From positions 1 through 37,713 of the forward strand of contig JALWFE010000064.1 in assembly GCA_027039975.1 (NCBI GenBank): DNA of 37,713 bases. Reading direction: 5' to 3'. The stretch comes from Flavobacteriales bacterium. GTDB lineage: Bacteria > Bacteroidota > Bacteroidia > Flavobacteriales > Flavobacteriaceae. Shown piece after piece: positions 1-7,981 of the stretch. A model generated the notes under the pieces. The model was not told the origin of the DNA. It was given only the letters and a program-made list of their open reading frames with translations, and ran no database searches. A program made the translations under genes and the position numbers. Positions within the stretch are counted from its first letter, which is position 1. Each line of letters opens with the position of its first letter.

Positions 1-61
1 CACTTTCCACTATACCGCTTTGTCGCTTTCCACTATGAGACGAATTGCAATTCGTCTCTAC
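1..61. repeat. Direct repeat copy 1 with perfect 22-bp palindrome
   Basis: This 61-bp block matches 7867-7926 in the same orientation with only a few substitutions and one missing T. It starts with TTTCCAC-type words and ends in a perfect palindrome at 37-58 (GAGACGAATTG followed by its reverse complement), then TAC. It begins 7 bp beyond the nuoN stop codon, so the palindrome would be transcribed at the 3' end of the nuo mRNA. There is no U-tract after it on the minus strand, so it resembles a REP-like element more than a classical terminator. The repeat may extend past the left edge. Confidence 0.8.
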
Positions 62-67
62 TTGCTA

Positions 68-1492
68 CTAAAAAATATTACTGATATTCGAAATAAACTC
101 AAACACCCCGCTATACAATCCCAACACCAACAAACCAATCATCGTGATAATGAATGCCAAACGGCTGTAATTGTCACTTTTGAAATACGGTATCGGGTTA
201 TCGCTTTGACGCAAAAAGGCCGCTCTTACCGGTAACAAATAATAATATAATGAAATGGTTACATTCAAAACGGCAATAAAAATCAAGACATAATACCCCT
301 TGCTGGCGGCGGCGGCATACAAGAAAAATTTAGCAAAGAAACCGGCAACCGGCGGGATACCGGCCAGTGAAAACAAAGCAATCATCAATACCAAACTCAA
401 TTTCGGATTGGTACGATACAGTCCATTGTAATCATTGATATTTTCTTTACCCGTTTTGAGTGAAATCACATGGACGACACCGAAAGCCGCTACATTTGAA
501 AAAATGTATATCAATAAGAAATAGACAATCGCTTTAACCCCCAATTCGTTGTTTGACAACATAGCCAACAGGATAAAACCGGCTTGTGCAATGGATGAAA
601 AAGCCAGAAAACGTTTCATATTTTGTTGTCGCAATGCAAACAAATTACCGACGACCATCGTCAAAATCGCCGTGCCGTACATAATCCAGTTCCACTCTTT
701 TTGGAAAGCGGTAAAAGTCACAAACAACAAAGTCATCAAAACATACACGGCACCGCCTTTGGAAATAACGGACAGGTAATTGGAAATAACCGTCGGCGCC
801 CCTTCGTAAACATCGGCTGCCCAGAAGTGGAACGGAACCAAGGAAATTTTGAAACCAACCCCGATAAAAATCATAATCAAACCGATAATTTCCAACAACG
901 GCAGATGCAAAGCATTCTTTATCACGTCAAAATTGATACTGCCCGCCGTGGCATAAACCAAAGAAACACCGAAAAGTAAGACAGCGGACGACAAGGATGC
1001 CAATAAAATATATTTCACGCCGGCTTCTACGGAACGATGGTTCCAAAATTCAAAGGCCGTCAATGCGATAATAGGCATGGTCGATAATTCCAATCCGAGA
1101 TAAAACATCAAAAAATCGCCGGCGGACATCATAAAATTCAATCCGAGTAAAGACGACAATATCAAAATGAAAAACTCCACCGTAAAATCATAGGGCAACA
1201 ATTTCTCTTTGAGCCAATCGACCGATTGTAACAAAATCATAAAAACGCCGAAGGACAAAATGGCTTTGAAATAATGCACCAACGGATAAGTTTTGTAAGA
1301 ACTGCCAAACAACGAACCGGTTTCATTCGGCATAAATGCCCAAACAGTATAAGCACCGAACAAAACCAATCCCAAGTGGATAATATATTTTTTGTTTTTA
1401 CCTGACAAGACAACTTCGGCTATCAACAACAATAAAATGACGGCTGTCAAAAACCATTCGTCTCTCATTAACATTAAACTATCTAAATTCAT
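68..1492 (-). CDS. nuoN: NADH-quinone oxidoreductase (complex I) subunit N
   Basis: This is one of the three antiporter-like membrane subunits that move protons in complex I, in the inner membrane. The 474-residue length is normal for NuoN, and the protein is hydrophobic throughout with about 14 membrane helices. The conserved charged residues of the family are visible: Glu135 in FYLGLELSTMP (helix 5), Lys215 in GFKISLVPFHFW (helix 7) and Lys245 in SVISKGGA (helix 8). The motif DVYEGAPT follows helix 7 as expected. It is the last gene of the nuo operon, 44 bp after nuoM, and a palindromic repeat lies just beyond its stop codon. The start at 1492 gives the usual short N-terminus; no Shine-Dalgarno sequence is apparent, which is normal in this phylum. 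Confidence 0.97.
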   Translation of the reverse strand: MNLDSLMLMRDEWFLTAVILLLLIAEVVLSGKNKKYIIHLGLVLFGAYTVWAFMPNETGSLFGSSYKTYPLVHYFKAILSFGVFMILLQSVDWLKEKLLPYDFTVEFFILILSSLLGLNFMMSAGDFLMFYLGLELSTMPIIALTAFEFWNHRSVEAGVKYILLASLSSAVLLFGVSLVYATAGSINFDVIKNALHLPLLEIIGLIMIFIGVGFKISLVPFHFWAADVYEGAPTVISNYLSVISKGGAVYVLMTLLFVTFTAFQKEWNWIMYGTAILTMVVGNLFALRQQNMKRFLAFSSIAQAGFILLAMLSNNELGVKAIVYFLLIYIFSNVAAFGVVHVISLKTGKENINDYNGLYRTNPKLSLVLMIALFSLAGIPPVAGFFAKFFLYAAAASKGYYVLIFIAVLNVTISLYYYLLPVRAAFLRQSDNPIPYFKSDNYSRLAFIITMIGLLVLGLYSGVFEFISNISNIF

Positions 1493-1536
1493 AAACGTAT
1501 ATTTTTCTGATGAACCCCGTAAGTTCCAATCAATCG

Positions 1537-3030
1537 TTATTTAATTAAAGGTTGAATAAAATTATTGACACTGTCTTGAATGAATTGCAACCACCAAAAC
1601 GGCAAAGTTCCGATTAAAGTGATGAACAATACCAAAATGGCAATAGCCGTTTTTTCATACCAAAAAGCATGCGGTAAACCGGTATAAATTTTGGTCGTCG
1701 GACCGAAAACCAACCGGCCGGTCAGTCGCAACATATACACGGCGGTTACGACAATGGACGTCACGGCAAATACCGTCAAAGCTTGTTTATACAGGTCATG
1801 GTTTAAAAATGCCCCTACAAAAATGTTCATTTCCGCCACAAAACCACTGAATCCCGGTAAGCCGAGATTGGCCAATGCCGTAATCACATACGCCACACTC
1901 AACAACGGCACCACCCGCATCATCCCTTGCATTTTGGTAATGTCCCTGACATGTGTTCTGCCGTAAATCATACCAATCAAAGCAAAGAACAAAGCCGTGA
2001 TAAAACCGTGTGACAAAGATTGTAACATCGCCCCGCTCCAAGCCGTTTTGTTAATCATCAATAAGGCAAATAACACCAGCCCTAAGTGACTAACGGATGA
2101 GTAAGCATTGATATACTTCAAGTCAGTTTGTTGTATAGCCGACAAAGCGCCGTAAGTAACGCCCGTAACGGCAAGGATTAAGAAAAAGTCTTGCCAGAAC
2201 AAGGCACCTTCTGGCATCAAGAACATGGCAAACCGGAAAATACCGTAGCCACCGAGTTTCATCAATACACCGGCGTGTAACATAGACACGGCTGTCGGCG
2301 CAGATGCGTGACCATCGGGCGACCAAGTGTGGAACGGAAACAATGCCCCGATTGTGCCGAAACCTATAAATGCCAACGGGAAAAAGACTTTTTGCCATAC
2401 ATAAGGCATCTCCCGTTGTGACAATTCCATAATATCAAATGTAGGCGTTTGTCCACCGGCGGAACTGGTAAAATATATTCCCAACAATGCCACCAACAAT
2501 AAGGCGGATGCCCCCATCAACATCAAGGTCAATTTCATAGCGGCATATTCGCGCGGTCCACTACCCCAGATACCAATCAACAGATACATCGGGATAACGG
2601 CTATTTCGTAAAAAACGAACATCGTAAATAAATCCAACGAAATGAAAAAACCGAAAACACCGGTAGCCAAAACTATCAACGAAATGAAAAACTCTTTGGA
2701 CAAGGGTTTGATTTTCCAAGACACGAAAATACCGGCAATCACGATTAAAGTCGTCAATAAAATCATCAACACCGACACACCGTCCACGCCGATATGATAA
2801 TTGGCATTAAATTCGGTAAACCAAGGCACATTCCGTTCAAACAACATCATCGACCGGTCACCGGCTCGGCGGGCGTTCATATACTGCACAATCAAATTGA
2901 CCGACATACCCAATTGCACCAACATTCCAACCAAAGCTACCAGTCGTGCCTGCTTCAAATCTTTGGTAAACAGCACCATGGCAAGCACGGTCAACACCGG
3001 AACAACGACAAATAAACTTAATATATCCAT
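1537..3030 (-). CDS. nuoM: NADH-quinone oxidoreductase (complex I) subunit M
   Basis: This is the second antiporter-like proton-channel subunit of complex I, 497 residues and strongly hydrophobic. Glu142 in FVFYEIAVIPMYLL corresponds to the essential helix-5 glutamate of E. coli NuoM, and Lys258 in GVLMKLGGYG to the helix-8 lysine. The helix-7 segment reads GTIGALFPFHTWSPDGH. By alignment to FAVKMAVVPLHGW of E. coli NuoM from memory, the position of the essential Lys234 is Ile227 here, which is odd for a proton pump and is discussed in the findings. The gene sits 39 bp downstream of nuoL and 44 bp upstream of nuoN. The identity as NuoM is secure; the pumping ability of this subunit is open. 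Confidence 0.96.
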   Translation of the reverse strand: MDILSLFVVVPVLTVLAMVLFTKDLKQARLVALVGMLVQLGMSVNLIVQYMNARRAGDRSMMLFERNVPWFTEFNANYHIGVDGVSVLMILLTTLIVIAGIFVSWKIKPLSKEFFISLIVLATGVFGFFISLDLFTMFVFYEIAVIPMYLLIGIWGSGPREYAAMKLTLMLMGASALLLVALLGIYFTSSAGGQTPTFDIMELSQREMPYVWQKVFFPLAFIGFGTIGALFPFHTWSPDGHASAPTAVSMLHAGVLMKLGGYGIFRFAMFLMPEGALFWQDFFLILAVTGVTYGALSAIQQTDLKYINAYSSVSHLGLVLFALLMINKTAWSGAMLQSLSHGFITALFFALIGMIYGRTHVRDITKMQGMMRVVPLLSVAYVITALANLGLPGFSGFVAEMNIFVGAFLNHDLYKQALTVFAVTSIVVTAVYMLRLTGRLVFGPTTKIYTGLPHAFWYEKTAIAILVLFITLIGTLPFWWLQFIQDSVNNFIQPLIK

Positions 3031-3069
3031 TTTAATTTTTTTATCTTATTAATTTGATTTTCAACAGGT

Positions 3070-5016
3070 TTATCTAAAATATATAATCAACATCACAATA
3101 GCTATCACCCCGGACACAAAGAACATAGCGTAATCTTGCATCCGTCCGGTTTGAATAAATTTAATTCTTTCAGCGGTTTTTTCGACCGTCAATCCGAGAA
3201 AATTCATAAAACCGTCAATAACATACCGGTCAAACCAAGCAATAGGTTTGGAAATCTTGTCAAAAATGATTTTGTGCGTGATGAAAATATACAGTTCGTC
3301 CATATAAAATTTATCTTTCGCCCATCTGTAACCGGCGCCCATTGCCGAAGCCACTTTTTGCGGATAAGCGGTTTCTTTGTAATACATCAAATAAGCAATA
3401 CCGATACCGGATGCCGCCATCAAGATGGAAGAAATCACCAGCGGATCGCCCCAGTGTATATGGCTGTGGAATATTTTATGGTCGGCTGAAACGAAAGTGC
3501 TAAACGGAATAAATCCGGACACAACGGTCATCACGGCCAAGAAAATCATCGCTATCAACATCGATACCGGCGCTTCATGCGGTTTGTGGTCGCCGTAATC
3601 CGTTTGTTTGTTAAAAAATATTCTGAAATACAAGCGGAACATATAAAAAGCGGTCAAACCGGCAACGAAAAAGCCGATAAACCACAAGAATTTATTGTAT
3701 TCGTAAGCCGCCGTCAAAATTTCATCTTTACTGAAAAATCCGGCAAAAGGCGGGATACCGGAAATAGCCAAAGCGGCGATCAAAAAGACCCAACTTGATA
3801 CGGGCATATATTTGTGCAAACCACCCATATCTTTCATAAAATTGCTGTGAACGGCGTGAATAATGGCACCTGCCGTCAAGAATAATAAAGCTTTGAACAT
3901 GGCGTGTGTAAACAAGTGGAACATACCGGCCATATATCCCAAACCTTCGTGTCCTTCAAATCCGGATACGCCCAAAGCCAGCATCATATATCCGATTTGT
4001 GACATGGTAGAATATGCCAAAACCCGTTTGATATCTTCTTGTGTCAGAGCGATAATGGCGGCAAACAACGCCGAAAACGCCCCGACAACGGCAACCACCT
4101 GCAAAGCGGCGCCCCCTTCAATATGATAATACAACGGAAAAAGCCGTGCTACCAAATACACACCGGCAACAACCATCGTGGCGGCGTGGATTAAAGCGGA
4201 AACAGGCGTCGGACCTTCCATAGCATCCGGCAACCAGATATGTAACGGAAACATCGCCGATTTACCCATACCGCCGATATATATCAATATCAACGCCCAA
4301 GTAAACAACGACAAGCCCATAAAACTGAAAATCTGATGATTGGCTATCCAACTTTGAATGGTTTCGTAAGTCGTAGGGTTGTTTAAAGTTTCAAAATCGA
4401 AACTCTGTCCGAAATAGCCGACCATCAATATACCGATTAAGAAAAACATATCGGCAAAACGCGTTACGATGAATGCTTTTTTACTGGCGGCAACCGCCGA
4501 CGGTTTTTCAAAATAAAATCCGATTAACAAGAAAGATGACACACCCACTAATTCCCAAAAAATGTAAATCATAAACAAGTTGGACGACAAAACCAAACCC
4601 AACATTGAGAAAGTAAACAAGGACAGATAGGCATAAAAACGGCTAAATCCCGTATCGCTGTGCATATAACCCAACGAATAAATATGCACCATCAACGACA
4701 CGGTAGAAACGACTATCAACATCATCACCGAAATAGGGTCGAGAACGATACCCAAATCGATTGCCAATTTGTCTGTAAAATGCAACCAACCTTCTTTAAT
4801 CATTATTTTGAAAGATTGGTATTGGTCGCCCTGTAAGCCTACTTCAAAGAAATATTTGTAAGCCGTATAAAGCGACAAGCTGAATACAGCCAACAAGCCT
4901 GCCGTCCCTATATAACCCGATACGGGTTCCTTGATTTTTTTGGCGGTAAACCCCAAAAACAAGAAAGTCAGCAAGGGAATTAACGGAATGAGATATATGT
5001 AATCAAATGCGTTCAT
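3070..5016 (-). CDS. nuoL: NADH-quinone oxidoreductase (complex I) subunit L
   Basis: This is the distal, largest antiporter-like subunit of complex I; in known structures its long C-terminal helix runs along the membrane arm. At 648 residues it has the normal family length. Glu155 in YIFWELVGVSSFLL is the helix-5 glutamate and Lys252 in GGMGKSAMFPLHIWLPDA the helix-7 lysine, followed by the NuoL signature MEGPTPVSALIHAATM. The C-terminal ~150 residues include the amphipathic region expected for the lateral helix and end in a last membrane helix (FVSGVIAIVMLII). It lies between nuoK (11 bp upstream) and nuoM (39 bp downstream). All key residues are present, so this channel looks intact. Confidence 0.97.
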   Translation of the reverse strand: MNAFDYIYLIPLIPLLTFLFLGFTAKKIKEPVSGYIGTAGLLAVFSLSLYTAYKYFFEVGLQGDQYQSFKIMIKEGWLHFTDKLAIDLGIVLDPISVMMLIVVSTVSLMVHIYSLGYMHSDTGFSRFYAYLSLFTFSMLGLVLSSNLFMIYIFWELVGVSSFLLIGFYFEKPSAVAASKKAFIVTRFADMFFLIGILMVGYFGQSFDFETLNNPTTYETIQSWIANHQIFSFMGLSLFTWALILIYIGGMGKSAMFPLHIWLPDAMEGPTPVSALIHAATMVVAGVYLVARLFPLYYHIEGGAALQVVAVVGAFSALFAAIIALTQEDIKRVLAYSTMSQIGYMMLALGVSGFEGHEGLGYMAGMFHLFTHAMFKALLFLTAGAIIHAVHSNFMKDMGGLHKYMPVSSWVFLIAALAISGIPPFAGFFSKDEILTAAYEYNKFLWFIGFFVAGLTAFYMFRLYFRIFFNKQTDYGDHKPHEAPVSMLIAMIFLAVMTVVSGFIPFSTFVSADHKIFHSHIHWGDPLVISSILMAASGIGIAYLMYYKETAYPQKVASAMGAGYRWAKDKFYMDELYIFITHKIIFDKISKPIAWFDRYVIDGFMNFLGLTVEKTAERIKFIQTGRMQDYAMFFVSGVIAIVMLIIYFR

Positions 5017-5027
5017 CGTCGTGTTTT

Positions 5028-5345
5028 TTAATATTTTAATTTTTCAACTTCTTTGACATCAATGGTTTTTGTCAAACGATATAAATGTAAAATGATGGCA
5101 AGCGCCAAAGCCGTTTCGGCCGCCGCCAAAGCAATGATAAACAACGAAAATACTTGTCCTTGCAACACCGCCGGCGAAAGATATTTATTGATAGCAACGA
5201 AATTAATCGCTTCGGCATTGACCATCAATTCCAACGACATCAACATCGCAATCAAATTGGTACGGGTCAAAAAACCGTAAATTCCGATAAAAAACAGAAT
5301 TGTGGTCAATGACATAATTTCAAATAAGCTGACACCTTCAATCAT
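5028..5345 (-). CDS. nuoK: NADH-quinone oxidoreductase (complex I) subunit K
   Basis: This small three-helix membrane subunit of complex I takes part in the fourth proton path and corresponds to mitochondrial ND4L. The 105 residues match the family size. The two buried glutamates are present: Glu39 in LMSLELMVNAEAINFV (E. coli Glu36) and Glu77 in IALAAAETALALAI (E. coli Glu72). Met11 is a possible alternative start that would give a 95-residue protein; the longer form is kept because it lies 3 bp after nuoJ and matches the usual length. It is 11 bp upstream of nuoL. Confidence 0.96.
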   Translation of the reverse strand: MIEGVSLFEIMSLTTILFFIGIYGFLTRTNLIAMLMSLELMVNAEAINFVAINKYLSPAVLQGQVFSLFIIALAAAETALALAIILHLYRLTKTIDVKEVEKLKY

Positions 5346-5348
5346 AAT

Positions 5349-5876
5349 CTAATTTTTTTCTCGATTAACTAATTTTTTAGCTTTGGCAATGACGATTGCC
5401 CCTATCATAGCCGCTAACAAGAGGATGGATATAACCTCAAAAGGCAATACATAACCGCCCGGCTTGTAAGTCAACAATTTATTTCCGACTTGTTCCACCG
5501 TAGTCACCGTCGGTTCGTTGACCACACCGATACCTTGATACGTATAGATAGCAAAAATGGCCAACGCCGCCGTTCCGACTGCAATAACCACAGGCAAAAT
5601 TTTTCTTTTGGAACTTATCGTTCTCATCGGCTCTCCTATTTTATCGGTCATCATAACGGCATATACAAAAAGCACCATAATACCACCGGCATACACCGAC
5701 AATTGCACAGCGCCCATAAAATTGTATTCCATCATAAAATACAAGCCCGATACGGCAATCAATACAAACAACAAATAGATTGTCGCTCTATATAATTTAC
5801 GGCTTGTCACACTCAAAACGGCAAAGATGATTATGATAGCCGATAAGATGTAAAACATAATTTTTTCCATAGTCAT
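5349..5876 (-). CDS. nuoJ: NADH-quinone oxidoreductase (complex I) subunit J
   Basis: This is the five-helix membrane subunit J (mitochondrial ND6 counterpart), which links the quinone-site end of complex I to the proton channels. The diagnostic segment MMEYNFMGAVQLSVYAGGI, containing the pi-bulge helix region AVQLSVYAGG, lies at about residues 47-67, followed by MVLFVYAVMM. The 175-residue length is normal. The coding region abuts nuoI with no gap, which suggests translational coupling. Met3 is an equally plausible start because the sequence opens MTMEKIMF. Confidence 0.96.
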   Translation of the reverse strand: MTMEKIMFYILSAIIIIFAVLSVTSRKLYRATIYLLFVLIAVSGLYFMMEYNFMGAVQLSVYAGGIMVLFVYAVMMTDKIGEPMRTISSKRKILPVVIAVGTAALAIFAIYTYQGIGVVNEPTVTTVEQVGNKLLTYKPGGYVLPFEVISILLLAAMIGAIVIAKAKKLVNREKN

Positions 5877-6356
5877 TTATTCTTCTACACCCGCCATTAA
5901 TTTGGAGCCGGGTTTGTTTAATACTTTGGTTAATTGTGAACGGTCATAAGTCGAATTGTGAAAATTTGACGACCACATAATCGCATTGGTCGGACAGGCT
6001 TGGATGCACAAACTACACATCGTACACATGCTCAAATGGTAAATATGTTTGTCGATGACTTTGACCTTTTTACCGGTTTCTTCGTTAAGCACGCGGTCCC
6101 AGATAATTTCTATCGAACCGTTCGGACAGGCAATCTCACACGCCTGACAACCGGTACATCTGTGTTCGTTATTTTCGTTGTGCCACATCACCACTTCGCC
6201 TTTAAACCGGTCCATAACCACTGCCGGTTCGTCGGGATATTGCCGGGTAATGGTATATTTCCGTCCGAAAACCGACGGAAAGAAATAACCACCCGTTACT
6301 TTCATCCCGGTTAAAAGGGTTTTAACACCACCGATTATACTTCCTAAATAACTCAT
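5877..6356 (-). CDS. nuoI: NADH-quinone oxidoreductase (complex I) subunit I, 8Fe ferredoxin-type
   Basis: This peripheral-arm subunit holds clusters N6a and N6b, which pass electrons towards cluster N2 in NuoB. Two complete [4Fe-4S] motifs are visible: Cys67-x2-Cys70-x2-Cys73-x3-Cys77-Pro and Cys111-x2-Cys114-x2-Cys117-x3-Cys121-Pro. The 159-residue length is typical. In a complex without NuoEFG this subunit would be the natural entry point for electrons from a soluble donor such as ferredoxin; that is inference. It lies 13 bp after nuoH and abuts nuoJ. The segment before the first motif reads HNENNEHRC, where many homologues have a GEERC-like sequence. Confidence 0.97.
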   Translation of the reverse strand: MSYLGSIIGGVKTLLTGMKVTGGYFFPSVFGRKYTITRQYPDEPAVVMDRFKGEVVMWHNENNEHRCTGCQACEIACPNGSIEIIWDRVLNEETGKKVKVIDKHIYHLSMCTMCSLCIQACPTNAIMWSSNFHNSTYDRSQLTKVLNKPGSKLMAGVEE

Positions 6357-6369
6357 AAGATACGTATCT

Positions 6370-7440
6370 TTAAAAAACCAAATTAAAATATACCAAAACC
6401 GCCATCAAGACGATATTAATCAAGCCAACCGGCAACAAATATTTCCATTCCAAGGTCAACAATTGGTCGATTCGCAAACGTGGAAAAGTCCAACGGAACC
6501 ACATCAACAAAAATATCATCACCGAAACTTTTAAGAAAAACCACAAGGCACCCCACAAAGGTTGATACGGCAAATGGTCCGTCAGATGAAAAGGCGCCAA
6601 CCAGCCACCGAAAAACAAAGTAACTGCTACGGCCGAAATGATAAACATATTGATAAATTCGGCCAAGAAAAAGTAAGCAAAGCCCATTCCCGAATATTCA
6701 GAGTGGTAACCTGCACCTAGTTCGGCTTCACCTTCTGGTAAATCGAAAGGCGTCCGGTTACTTTCGGCCGTGCCGGCGATGACAAATACAAAAAAGGCAA
6801 TCATTGCCGGAATATGTCCGCGCCAGATAAAAAACCCGTCGCGCTGCGCTTCGATAATACCGGACATTTGCAAAGTACCTGCCATCAATATAATGGTCAA
6901 AATAGCCAGCCCTGATGACAATTCGTAACTGATCATTTGCAAACCGCTACGCATACCTCCCAATAAAGAATATTTATTGTTACTTCCCCAACCGCCTATC
7001 AAAATGCCCAGCACTCCGACAGATGAAACCGCTGAGATAAAAAATACACCGATATTCAAATCGTAAGCTTGCACTCCGATACTAAAAGGTATCACCGACA
7101 AAGCTACCAACGATGCTATAATGACCAAATAATAAGCGGTATTGTAGAGCAATTTATCTTTGCGACTGGTACCGAAAATCTCTTTGGACAGCAATTTCAA
7201 AGCATCGGCAATGGTTTGCAACAATCCCCAAGGGCCTACACGGTTCGGTCCGAGACGCAATTGGAAAAATGCCGCTACACGCCGTTCAATATATACCAAC
7301 AGCAATCCGGCAACCGCAAAAAAGCCCAAATAAATTGCAGCAACAATGACATAAGCCAATATCTGTCCCCCCAAACCCATTTGTCCGGATAAATATTCAA
7401 CCAACTGCGCAAAATAATTTGTCGTGTTTGTTAAAATCAT
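6370..7440 (-). CDS. nuoH: NADH-quinone oxidoreductase (complex I) subunit H
   Basis: This eight-helix membrane subunit (mitochondrial ND1 counterpart) forms much of the quinone tunnel and anchors the peripheral arm. The 356 residues are of normal length. The diagnostic loops are present: ERRVAAFFQLRLGPNRVGP near residues 52-70, and ESNRTPFDLPEGEAELGAGY with its cluster of acidic residues at about 225-245. It is the first gene after the long spacer where nuoEFG would be expected, so it needs either read-through from nuoD or its own promoter. I see no convincing TAnnTTTG box on the minus strand just upstream of 7440. Confidence 0.97.
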   Translation of the reverse strand: MILTNTTNYFAQLVEYLSGQMGLGGQILAYVIVAAIYLGFFAVAGLLLVYIERRVAAFFQLRLGPNRVGPWGLLQTIADALKLLSKEIFGTSRKDKLLYNTAYYLVIIASLVALSVIPFSIGVQAYDLNIGVFFISAVSSVGVLGILIGGWGSNNKYSLLGGMRSGLQMISYELSSGLAILTIILMAGTLQMSGIIEAQRDGFFIWRGHIPAMIAFFVFVIAGTAESNRTPFDLPEGEAELGAGYHSEYSGMGFAYFFLAEFINMFIISAVAVTLFFGGWLAPFHLTDHLPYQPLWGALWFFLKVSVMIFLLMWFRWTFPRLRIDQLLTLEWKYLLPVGLINIVLMAVLVYFNLVF

Positions 7441-7518
7441 TTTATATTTTTTAGTTTAATTTGATAACTCTTTATTTCTATTCTTTTTTGGCAAAGCTTT
7501 TTATTGATGAATTGATGA

Positions 7519-7690
7519 TTTTACTCTGCTTCATTGATTACTTCGTTTTCCTATTTTTACTTATTGCTTCATATTATAATCCTGCTTCCGATTTTTGAGG
7601 AAAGAGGATTTATTCTGCTTCATTGAATGTTTTTCTTTCTTTTGTTTATTTTTTACTTCAAACCATATTCCTACATCCGATTTGAGGAAC
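7519..7690. repeat. Two tandem decayed copies of a dispersed ~85-bp repeat
   Basis: Copy A (about 7519-7609) and copy B (about 7610-7690) share the course CTGCTTCATTGA, a T-rich run, TTACTT, then CCGATTT and TTGAGGAA. Related blocks occur at about 29468-29517, 31123-31209 and 31251-31328. Similarity is partial, so the limits are approximate. No coding potential or transposase is linked to it. Confidence 0.5.
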
Positions 7691-7737
7691 GTTAAAAATA
7701 TCGAACAAAGAACGCTGATTTTTGATTTCAGATTTTT

Positions 7738-7758
7738 AGACGTTTTACCAAAACGTCT
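7738..7758. repeat. Short palindrome, 9-bp stem and 3-nt loop
   Basis: AGACGTTTT, loop ACC, AAAACGTCT, followed by CTAC. The outer arms AGACG/CGTCT and the trailing CTAC match the palindromes at 37-58 and 7903-7923, whereas the inner arm differs (TTTT against AATT or AAT). Changes on the two sides of the stem compensate each other, which points to a selected hairpin. Confidence 0.75.
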
Positions 7759-7828
7759 CTACTTCTAAAATCGTAAATCCTTGTTCGGTGTTCGTTTTTC
7801 AATTTTTATTTATAATTTTCAATTACCG

Positions 7829-7847
7829 GACACACGGGTCGTGCGTC
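7829..7847. repeat. Imperfect palindrome of the AGACG family
   Basis: Arms GACACACG and CGTGCGTC with loop GGT; one A-C mismatch in an 8-bp stem. The right side continues TCT, giving the family ending CGTCTCT. It appears to be a decayed member of the same hairpin family as its neighbours. Confidence 0.5.
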
Positions 7848-7866
7848 TCTTCTTTTAATCCTTCCG

Positions 7867-7926
7867 CACTTTCCACTTAATCGCTTTATCGCTTTCCACT
7901 ATGAGACGAATGCAATTCGTCTCTAC
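7867..7926. repeat. Direct repeat copy 2 with AGACG palindrome
   Basis: This 60-bp block repeats 1-61 in direct orientation, including the words TTTCCAC and TCGCTTT. Its palindrome at 7903-7923 is GAGACGAAT, loop GCA, ATTCGTCTC. One T is lost relative to copy 1. The two copies bracket the nuoH-nuoN gene block. Confidence 0.8.
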
Positions 7927-7930
7927 AAAC

Positions 7931-7958
7931 TTTCAACTTTTAACTTTCAACTTTCAAC
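7931..7958. repeat. Heptad word array, TTTCAAC type
   Basis: Four contiguous 7-nt words in register: TTTCAAC, TTTTAAC, TTTCAAC, TTTCAAC. The same words recur at 10681-10708 and 31437-31464, and in reverse complement at 10627-10661 and 31213-31247. Confidence 0.8.
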
Positions 7959-7962
7959 TCGC

Positions 7963-7981
7963 AGAAACGTGCAACGTTTCT
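7963..7981. repeat. Palindrome overlapping the nuoD stop codon
   Basis: AGAAACGT, loop GCA, ACGTTTCT: an 8-bp perfect stem with the same 3-nt loop as 7903-7923. Its last two bases are part of the nuoD stop codon (7980-7982), so the hairpin sits exactly at the end of the nuoD message. No U-tract follows on the minus strand. Confidence 0.7.

Larger units (their letters stand above)
7441..7979. other. Repeat-filled nuoD-nuoH spacer lacking nuoEFG
   Basis: This 539-bp stretch lies where nuoE, nuoF and nuoG are normally found. No open frame of meaningful length shows cysteine motifs, FMN/NADH-binding glycine-rich segments or other traces of those genes on either strand. It holds two decayed copies of an 80-90 bp dispersed repeat (7519-7690), hairpins at 7738-7758, 7829-7847, 7903-7923 and 7963-7981, a direct repeat shared with the left end of the window (7867-7926) and a heptad array (7931-7958). 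Everything visible in it is repeat-derived. Confidence 0.85.

Noticed and set aside
7441-7979. Remnants of nuoE, nuoF or nuoG
   Set aside because: No cysteine motifs, glycine-rich NADH/FMN loops or long frames are found on either strand; everything visible is repeat sequence.
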